Shown piece by piece: positions 14,250 through 18,661 of a stretch of DNA of 18,661 nt. The notes under the pieces were generated by a model. It saw nothing but the letters and a program-made list of their open reading frames with translations. It ran no database searches and was not told where the DNA came from. Every line of letters begins with the position of its first letter. The first letter of the stretch is position 1. This stretch comes from Nitratifractor sp. Lineage in GTDB: Bacteria > Campylobacterota > Campylobacteria > Campylobacterales > Sulfurovaceae. A program made the translations under genes and the position numbers. The stretch is from contig WFSU01000185.1 in the NCBI GenBank assembly GCA_015485845.1, forward strand, positions 1 to 18,661, given 5' to 3'.

Positions 14250-14301
14250 CGTATTGTCCTCGTTTTAAAATCAACGAGAATCGTCTTTTTCGATCCCAGC
14301 G

Positions 14302-14844
14302 TCAGCTGAGACGGCCGACGATGATAGCATCGGCACGCACATCCCATACATCGGTCAGCGGAACAGGGCTGTATTGCCACGCCCGCTGTACAAAAATTGT
14401 CTCGGAGATGTACGCTCCCTCTCGGGCAAAAAATCGATCGTACATCCCTTTGCCAAACCCAATACGTCGCAACGTCTTATCGGTGCCTACGATCGGGATA
14501 ATGGCCATATCTATTTGTTTTTTTCGGTATTTTCGTGAAAAATTCGGTTCTCGTACGCCATACTGTTTTCTACGCAGCGGCAGTCTGTATTGTACCAAGC
14601 GGAAACTTTCACCCTCCATAAACGGCACCAGTACCGTGACCCCACGCCGCCGCAGTGTCCGGATAAGTGGCAGCGTATCCACTTCGCCCGGCAGGGGGAT
14701 ATAGAGCAGCACAGACTGTGCTCTGGCGTCCCGTATCCGACGAAGAAGCTGACGCCGTACCCGTCGATCGGCATGGCGTGCCTGTGCCGGGGAGAGGCTG
14801 CGGAGATTGCGGAGAGCCTGGGTGCGAAAGGTTTTTTTGTCCAT
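14302..14844 (-). CDS. fthC: 5-formyltetrahydrofolate cyclo-ligase
   Basis: The 180-residue protein converts 5-formyl-THF to 5,10-methenyl-THF using ATP. Family features are the RRQLLRRIRDA helix, LLYIPLPGEVDTLPLI, VLVPFMEGESFRL and the nucleotide/folate loop RRIGFGKGMYDRFFA near 125-140. The usual glycine-rich GYGGGYYDR is written GFGKGMYDRF here. The start could be TTG 14847 or ATG 14844; I chose ATG. The ribosome binding site is weak (TGAAG). It is divergent from the lipoprotein gene and probably first in the rny operon. Confidence 0.9.
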   Translation of the reverse strand: MDKKTFRTQALRNLRSLSPAQARHADRRVRRQLLRRIRDARAQSVLLYIPLPGEVDTLPLIRTLRRRGVTVLVPFMEGESFRLVQYRLPLRRKQYGVREPNFSRKYRKKQIDMAIIPIVGTDKTLRRIGFGKGMYDRFFAREGAYISETIFVQRAWQYSPVPLTDVWDVRADAIIVGRLS

Positions 14845-14865
14845 CAAGTCAACTTCAGGTATAAT
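14837..14865 (+). promoter_or_regulatory. Promoter of the lipoprotein-ftsY pair
   Basis: TTGTCC (14837-14842) and TATAAT (14860-14865) are 17 bp apart. The -35 overlaps the start codon of the divergent fthC. On the minus strand TAATAT at 14874-14879 may serve fthC. The two promoters overlap. Confidence 0.55.
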
Positions 14866-14907
14866 CGCGCCAAATATTATCCCGACATTGGGGCTGGGAA
14901 GGTGCAG

Positions 14908-15495
14908 GTGCGATCGTTTTTTTTCTGGAGTATTGTACCATCACTTTTGTTGATTGTCGGATGCAGCCGACACGATACCCCCTCTTCATCCTCGGACAAG
15001 CGCCTGGTACTGACTGATTCACCCGCGCAGACTTCCTTTGTCCTGACCGACATCGACGGGCGAACTACGACGCTGAGCCTGCATGAGGGACAGCTCCGCC
15101 TCAGCCGGGTCGTCCAGCCCCAGGTATTGCTGCACTTTTTTTCCACCCGTGCCGATCTGTGCCGCGCCATGCTCCCCTACCTCAGCGACTTGCAACGCAA
15201 GGAGTCGAAGCACCTGTTCGTCCTCGGTATCGTCGTCCCTGAGACGATCAACACCCCGACTCTGCGCACCTATATGCATCGGCACGATGCGACATTTTTC
15301 ATCTCGCACACACCGGACAACCGCCCGCTGGCCGCCACCATCGCCACGCAGTTGCACATCGGTGCCAACTACCCGCTGCCCCTGACCGTGCTGTTCGATC
15401 ACGGGCGCTACATCACCCACTACGAAGGGATCACCCCCACCGAGATGATCCGAAACGATCTCCACGATCTCGATCCCCTCACCCCAAAGGAGTAG
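14908..15495 (+). CDS. TlpA/ResA-like thioredoxin-fold lipoprotein, one cysteine lost
   Basis: The 195-residue protein has a lipoprotein signal (MRSFFFWSIVPSLLLIVGC, Cys19 as lipid site) and a thioredoxin-like domain (about 42-190) resembling TlpA/ResA: SFVLTDIDGRTTTLS, then VLLHFFST and RAMLPYLSDLQ. In the active family the FFST is followed by WCPPC; here it is RADLC, so the first cysteine is Ala82 and only Cys85 remains. Thiol-disulfide exchange by the usual mechanism looks impossible. A Pro at 158 fits the cis-Pro position. The start is GTG 14908 with AAGG five bases upstream; another in-frame GTG lies at 14902. The stop is 4 nt before ftsY, so it is cotranscribed with it. Confidence 0.8.
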   Translation: MRSFFFWSIVPSLLLIVGCSRHDTPSSSSDKRLVLTDSPAQTSFVLTDIDGRTTTLSLHEGQLRLSRVVQPQVLLHFFSTRADLCRAMLPYLSDLQRKESKHLFVLGIVVPETINTPTLRTYMHRHDATFFISHTPDNRPLAATIATQLHIGANYPLPLTVLFDHGRYITHYEGITPTEMIRNDLHDLDPLTPKE

Positions 15496-15499
15496 AACC

Positions 15500-16369
15500 A
15501 TGCTGAAGTTTCTCAAAAAAGCCCTCGGTAAGACCGGCGAAGCGATCCACGAAGTCGCCCCCACCAAACGCCATAAAATCCCCAAAGAGGATTTCGAAGA
15601 GATCCTCCTCGAAGCCGATGTCAATTACGCCCTGATCGAGCGCCTCCTCGAGGGACTCCCCGAGACGATCACCCGCACCCAGGCGTTCAACTCCCTCGTC
15701 AGCGTCTTCCAGTACCGCGCCGAGTGGATCGAACCGGGCAGTGCCAAGCCCTTCACCGAAATGATCGTCGGGGTCAACGGTGCAGGCAAGACCACCACCA
15801 TCGCCAAACTCGCCCGCCTCTACCAGCGTGAGGGACGCAAGGTACTCCTCGGTGCAGGCGATACCTTCCGCGCCGCCGCAATCGAGCAGCTGAGTCGCTG
15901 GGCGGACAAACTCCAGATCCCCATCGTCGCCACCCGCCAGGGGCACGACCCCTCCGCCGTGGTGTACGATGCGATCGAATCCGCCGTCGCCAGGGGGGTC
16001 GACAATGTCATCATCGACACCGCCGGCCGTCTGCACACCGAGAAAAACCTCTCCGAAGAACTCAAAAAGATGATCCGCATCGCCGACAAAGCGCTTCCGG
16101 GCTCCCCCGACCGCAAACTCCTCATTCTTGATGGCACCCAGGGAAGCAGCGCGATCAACCAGGCCAGAGCCTTCGACGAAATCATCGGCGTAGACGGCAT
16201 CATCATCACCAAGCTCGACGGCACCGCCAAAGGGGGTGCGGTGCTCACCATCGCCGATGAACTGAAAATGCCCATCTACTACATCGGCACCGGCGAAACC
16301 CCGGACGACTTGATCCGGTTCAAAGCGAATGAATATATCAATACGATTTTGGATGAGGTGTTTGTGTAG
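15500..16369 (+). CDS. ftsY: Signal recognition particle receptor FtsY
   Basis: The 289-residue GTPase docks SRP-ribosome complexes at the inner membrane. The N domain (1-80) is followed by the G domain: GVNGAGKTTTIAKLA (91-105), GDTFRAAAIEQL (120-131), IIDTAGRLHTEKNL (171-184), TKLDGTAKGGA (237-247). The acidic A domain found in E. coli FtsY is absent, as in other compact FtsY proteins. The start ATG has AAGGAG (inside the end of the upstream gene) at good distance. The end of the gene overlaps the probable -35 of the toxin-antitoxin promoter. Confidence 0.96.
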   Translation: MLKFLKKALGKTGEAIHEVAPTKRHKIPKEDFEEILLEADVNYALIERLLEGLPETITRTQAFNSLVSVFQYRAEWIEPGSAKPFTEMIVGVNGAGKTTTIAKLARLYQREGRKVLLGAGDTFRAAAIEQLSRWADKLQIPIVATRQGHDPSAVVYDAIESAVARGVDNVIIDTAGRLHTEKNLSEELKKMIRIADKALPGSPDRKLLILDGTQGSSAINQARAFDEIIGVDGIIITKLDGTAKGGAVLTIADELKMPIYYIGTGETPDDLIRFKANEYINTILDEVFV

Positions 16370-16390
16370 CTGTGTCGGTTATGTTATAAT
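16362..16390 (+). promoter_or_regulatory. Promoter of the toxin-antitoxin pair
   Basis: TATAAT at 16385-16390 has a TTGTGT 17 bp upstream, inside the last codons of ftsY. AAAGGAG then precedes the antitoxin ATG. I saw no clear operator palindrome between the promoter and the start. Confidence 0.5.
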
Positions 16391-16413
16391 AGCAACAAAC
16401 AAAAGGAGTCCTT

Positions 16414-16713
16414 ATGTCCCTGATCCTAAAAATTGACAACCCTGAGATCGAGAAGCGTTTAGAGCATTTTGTCCGCCAGCAGAAACAGGATCTTGAGGCC
16501 GTGACCCTCGAAGCTCTTAAAAAATTTCTCAATGCATTTCAGAGCACACAGACATTGCACTACGAAAAAAAAGATCCCGCGAAGCATTCCCACGCTTATA
16601 TCCCGATCGATGTCGATGATGCCAGTGAAAGTCTCACCGATGTTCATCCCTACAGCCACATACAAGACAGTGCCAAATACGTTCACGACCTACGACGACA
16701 AACACGCGGATGA
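16414..16713 (+). CDS. Antitoxin partner of the PIN-domain toxin
   Basis: The 99-residue protein has a charged N-terminus (LKIDNPEIEKRLEHFVRQQKQDLEAVTLEALKKF with two predicted helices), which may be a ribbon-helix-helix type DNA-binding part, and an extended C-terminal tail with SHAYIPIDVDD and YVHDLRRQTRG that would fit a toxin-neutralising arm. I do not recognise the exact family. The assignment rests on its position: it overlaps the toxin start by four bases (ATGA) and precedes it, the normal layout for VapBC-type pairs. AAAGGAG lies eight bases before the ATG. Confidence 0.75.
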   Translation: MSLILKIDNPEIEKRLEHFVRQQKQDLEAVTLEALKKFLNAFQSTQTLHYEKKDPAKHSHAYIPIDVDDASESLTDVHPYSHIQDSAKYVHDLRRQTRG

Positions 16714-17075
16714 TTTTTCTCGACACCTGCATTCTCATCGATTATTCACGCGGGACGATCTCCCTCTCTCCTGAGATACTCGATCGCTCTCGGATCAACA
16801 CGGTCGTCCAATTGGAATTTTTGTCCGGAGCACGCAACAAACGTGAGCTGAAAAAGCTCAACCAAATTCTGAAACGTATTCAGCTCGTTGAACTCGATCA
16901 GGGAATTATGGATCTCGCTGTTCAGCTCATGAACCGATACGCTCTTTCGCATGGCATGAGTGTTTACGATGCCATTATCGCCGCTACATGTATGGTCTAT
17001 GATATTCCGTTATGGACACACAACAAAAAAGATTTCAGGTTTCTGGATATAACCCTGTTTGAGAAACATCCCTGA
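16710..17075 (+). CDS. VapC-like PIN-domain toxin
   Basis: The 121-residue protein is a PIN ribonuclease. Acidic residues fit the active site: Asp5 (FLDTCILIDYSRG), Glu36 (QLEFLSG), Asp87 (SVYDAIIAAT) and Asp108 (THNKKDFRFL). Such toxins cleave RNA, often tRNA or rRNA, unless bound by the antitoxin. It is translationally coupled to the antitoxin gene through ATGA and ends 8 bp before the convergent acyltransferase. All catalytic positions are intact, so the module looks active. Confidence 0.88.
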   Translation: MIFLDTCILIDYSRGTISLSPEILDRSRINTVVQLEFLSGARNKRELKKLNQILKRIQLVELDQGIMDLAVQLMNRYALSHGMSVYDAIIAATCMVYDIPLWTHNKKDFRFLDITLFEKHP

Positions 17076-17083
17076 AACTCCCC

Positions 17084-17764
17084 CTACAACCCGAACCGCT
17101 CCCGATACACTTCCTGCAAATCTTCCCGTCCCTTATACGGGATCACATCGCCGAATTCTACATGGATGGTTCGGGGAGTTTTGTCGTCGCGGATGGCGGC
17201 CTGGAGGGTATCGCCTGCGTGAGTTTTGATGTAAACCGGCAGGATGGGGAGGCGGTTTTTCATTGCGATGATCCGAGATCCTCCTTTAAAGTCACCGAGG
17301 GGTGCATCGCTTTTGTTGCGCGTCCCTTCGGGGAAGATGAAGATCGAGCTGCCGGCCTGAACCCCCGCTTTGACATCGGCAAAAAATCCCCCCATCTGAT
17401 CCTGCTCCCGGTCGAGAAGCACGCTCCCACCGTGCCGGACAAACATCCCGAAAAACGGTGAGTTGTAGAGCTCTTTTTTGGAGACCCAGAGTCCGTAGAT
17501 GTCGGTATGCTCGAGTGCTATTTCGATGATAGGCGGGTCGATGATACTGCGATGGTTGCTCATGAGAAGGTACTGTCCATTCTCAGGGATCTTCTCAGGA
17601 TTATCCACCACCACCGAAATCCCCAATCCCCCAAGCTGCCGCTTCGCATACGCGAGCCGCTCCCGTTTCTTCTCCATCGGATCACGCATCCGACGCAGCC
17701 GCAGTGCATGGGTGTTGGTCAGATAAAGCCCATAAAATAGGTGCTTCACAAATCCAAAATTCAT
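17084..17764 (-). CDS. plsC: 1-acyl-glycerol-3-phosphate acyltransferase (PlsC family)
   Basis: The 226-residue protein should acylate lysophosphatidic acid at the inner membrane in phospholipid synthesis. The catalytic NHRSIID (70-76, H71-X4-D76) and the phosphate-binding FPEGTRNKSDAPLGDFKGG (144-162) are clear, with PVYI near 176. The start ATG 17764 has AGGAGG six bases upstream. In-frame ATGs further up would translate the promoter and the end of the transposase. TATAAT lies at 17789-17794 on the minus strand. The substrate within the family cannot be fixed from sequence. Confidence 0.9.
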   Translation of the reverse strand: MNFGFVKHLFYGLYLTNTHALRLRRMRDPMEKKRERLAYAKRQLGGLGISVVVDNPEKIPENGQYLLMSNHRSIIDPPIIEIALEHTDIYGLWVSKKELYNSPFFGMFVRHGGSVLLDREQDQMGGFFADVKAGVQAGSSIFIFPEGTRNKSDAPLGDFKGGSRIIAMKNRLPILPVYIKTHAGDTLQAAIRDDKTPRTIHVEFGDVIPYKGREDLQEVYRERFGL

Positions 17765-17788
17765 CGATATCCTCCTGTGCTGGGCGGT

Positions 17789-17794
17789 ATTATA
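17789..17794 (-). promoter_or_regulatory. -10 element of plsC
   Basis: TATAAT on the minus strand lies 25 nt before the plsC start codon and only 9 bp after the stop of the RAYT gene. The -35 region is not convincing. It lets plsC be expressed independently of the transposase. Confidence 0.5.
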
Positions 17795-17802
17795 GCGAAA
17801 TA

Positions 17803-18288
17803 TCATACGAAGGATGAATATTTCCACGCCTCTGCGTCCTCGACCCACTGGTGCTTGACCGGGTTGTTTCGCATATATTCTACCTTTTCCAGCCAATCTT
17901 TTTCATCCCGGATGGTATGTTCATAGAAACGCTCCTGCCAGATGCCTGAATGTTGGCGTTTGTATTTGGCAGGGGAGAGTGTAGCTTTTCTGTGAGTTTG
18001 TGCATGTGTCGGGGTAAGGGTACCCCGACCTACGAGGCCATACACGAAGATTCTTTTGATATGAGTGACGATTTTGGAGTAGTCGGTTGCTGCTTTGGGA
18101 GTGATGATCATATGCAAATGATCGGGCAGGATGACGATGGCATCTATGCGATAATCATACCGGGCTTTACTTCGTCGAAAGGCATCTCGGAGTATTTCAA
18201 TATTGTCAATGAGTATGGGTTGCCGACGGTACGTGACCAGAGTCAAATAATAACTGTATCCATCGAGATAAATGCGTCTGTAATTCAT
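17803..18288 (-). CDS. REP-associated tyrosine transposase (RAYT) with internal REP
   Basis: The 161-residue protein is a Y1/HUH transposase of the TnpA-REP group, single-strand endonucleases linked to spreading of REP palindromes. The HUH motif is DHLHMI (H57, H59), and the family's tyrosine segment is VEYMRNNPVKH (Tyr138 as candidate nucleophile), preceded by GIWQERFYEHTIRDEKDW. Between residues 84 and 94 an extra GLVGRGTLTPT is encoded by a REP palindrome lying in frame in the gene, so the loop before LSPAKYKRQHSGIWQ is longer than usual. I chose ATG 18288, which gives the typical MNYRRIYLDGYSYYLT start; GAGG lies about 13 nt upstream, a poor distance, so an earlier start is possible. The frame is intact. 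Confidence 0.88.
   Translation of the reverse strand: MNYRRIYLDGYSYYLTLVTYRRQPILIDNIEILRDAFRRSKARYDYRIDAIVILPDHLHMIITPKAATDYSKIVTHIKRIFVYGLVGRGTLTPTHAQTHRKATLSPAKYKRQHSGIWQERFYEHTIRDEKDWLEKVEYMRNNPVKHQWVEDAEAWKYSSFV
18008..18029 (-). repeat. REP palindrome inside the transposase gene
   Basis: GTCGGGGTA (18008-18016) and TACCCCGAC (18021-18029) form a 9-bp stem with a 4-nt loop. On the sense strand of the gene the element begins with CTCGTAG, exactly as the upstream copy at 18370. The element adds an in-frame peptide without a stop. Confidence 0.85.
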
Positions 18289-18369
18289 ACGGCAATCATA
18301 CCTCAAATTGAACCGCACCAATAAATATCTGTCATATTGTCATATTTTTCACAAGACACATACTGCAAA

Positions 18370-18397
18370 CTCGTAGGTCGGGGTGCCCCACCCCGAC
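18370..18397 (+). repeat. REP palindrome upstream of the transposase gene
   Basis: CTCGTAG (18370-18376) is followed by GTCGGGGTG, a 3-nt loop and CACCCCGAC (to 18397). It is the same element as the internal copy but in opposite orientation, 82 bp from the transposase start. CTCGTAG is probably the guide/cleavage-side tag of the family. Confidence 0.85.
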
Positions 18398-18452
18398 AAT
18401 CAACGGTCAAATCAAAGTAAATTGCAAAACAGCTTATAGCGGGATCTTTCCC

Positions 18453-18481
18453 TCATCACAAAGCTCAAGCTTTGTTGATGA
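18453..18481. repeat. Hairpin TCATC-ACAAAGCT / AGCTTTGT-T-GATGA
   Basis: Thirteen base pairs with one bulged T and a 2-nt loop. It is a further small palindrome in the 283-bp gap between the transposase start and the IS-type fragment. It has no flanking T-run suggesting a terminator. Confidence 0.5.
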
Positions 18482-18522
18482 AACATTTATCAAAGAATCA
18501 GGGATCAGAGAAAACTCAACCA

Positions 18523-18568
18523 CTATGGACTGAAAGTCCATAGGTTCTTTCGTGGACTGAAAGTCCAC
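18523..18568. repeat. Tandem GGACT-GAA-AGTCC hairpins downstream of TnpA
   Basis: Two palindromes, CTATGGACT-GAA-AGTCCATAG (18523-18543) and GTGGACT-GAA-AGTCCAC (18552-18568), share core and loop and are 8 bp apart. They lie immediately downstream of the IS200/IS605-type tnpA stop, where these elements carry their right-end subterminal hairpin. They could be that end or REP elements of the GACTGAAGTC type seen at 9902 and 11766. Confidence 0.6.
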
Positions 18569-18571
18569 TCT

Positions 18572-18661
18572 CTACTCTAAAATCATTGTCCCCGTATCCC
18601 GATTGGAGGGGGTTCGGTGGTGCTCGAGGTATTCATCCACCATCTCCTGGGTCACATTCCC
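18572..18661 (-). CDS. C-terminus of an IS200/IS605-type transposase, cut by window edge
   Basis: The last 29 codons read GNVTQEMVDEYLEHHR and then TPSNRDTGTMILE before the TAG stop. VTxEMVxEYLEHH resembles the final helix of IS200/IS605 TnpA proteins, where a tyrosine lies in the preceding helix. Only this end is visible, so activity and completeness cannot be judged. The two hairpins at 18523-18568 directly follow it. Confidence 0.6.
   Translation of the reverse strand, partial: GNVTQEMVDEYLEHHRTPSNRDTGTMILE

Noticed and set aside
12627..14309. A 560-codon open frame on the plus strand opposite RNase Y
   Set aside because: The minus strand encodes a complete, motif-rich RNase Y. The opposite frame is a by-product of its codon use and shows no family features.
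14590..14907. Upstream extension of the lipoprotein reading frame
   Set aside because: It is antisense to fthC and lies before the probable promoter; the lipoprotein signal starts at the GTG at 14908.
18453..18568. CRISPR-like array near the right end
   Set aside because: The hairpins differ from each other in length and sequence, only two share a core, and there is no regular spacer length.
1..18661. tRNA or rRNA genes
   Set aside because: No cloverleaf with a CCA-proximal acceptor stem or conserved rRNA segment was found by eye; a covariance-model search was not possible.

Overview
The window looks like a chromosomal segment of a free-living Campylobacterota bacterium of the Sulfurimonas/Sulfuricurvum type. 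I infer this from a GGTACAAT-type -10 with weak -35 in front of several genes, an HP1043/CosR-like unphosphorylatable regulator, the lipoprotein-ftsY and fthC-rny pairings, and the overall protein character. No rRNA, tRNA or CRISPR array was seen.

Left accessory part (1-2400). This stretch is AT-rich and broken. It holds the amino-terminal stub of a sacsin-like GHKL ATPase (91-306, minus) and an orphan copy of the last 140 codons of nasA (602-1024, minus). It also holds an intact AAA ATPase with a vestigial nuclease domain (1164-2357, plus), preceded by two 25-bp direct repeats around its promoter. The nasA fragment and the intact nasA flank the ATPase, so the ATPase sits inside a diverged partial duplication.

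Nitrate assimilation (2420-9864). nirA and nasA form a minus-strand operon with a 1-nt gap. The nitrate/nitrite transporter narK is divergent. In front of narK lies a 90-nt perfect-stem inverted repeat that coincides with a 39-codon reading frame ending 3 nt before the narK start. A small exported protein and a fused PP2C phosphatase / Ser/Thr kinase follow. The enzymes would take nitrate through the transporter, reduce it to nitrite (NasA) and then to ammonium (NirA). No dedicated two-component, NasST or NtrC regulator is visible here, so the phosphatase-kinase is the most obvious candidate regulator.

Housekeeping part (9928-17764). An atypical OmpR-family regulator and cmoB come first. They are followed by a minus-strand run fthC - rny - small hypothetical - ppiB with tight coupling. 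Divergent from it is a thioredoxin-fold lipoprotein, which has lost one catalytic cysteine, followed by ftsY. A VapBC-like toxin-antitoxin pair and a PlsC acyltransferase follow.

Right end (17803-18661). A REP-associated tyrosine transposase (RAYT) carries its own REP palindrome in frame inside its coding sequence. A second REP lies just upstream of the gene. Beyond it come further hairpins and the carboxy-terminus of an IS200/IS605 TnpA that runs off the window. Similar short palindromes (at least three sequence families) occur in gaps at 9902 and 11706-11869.
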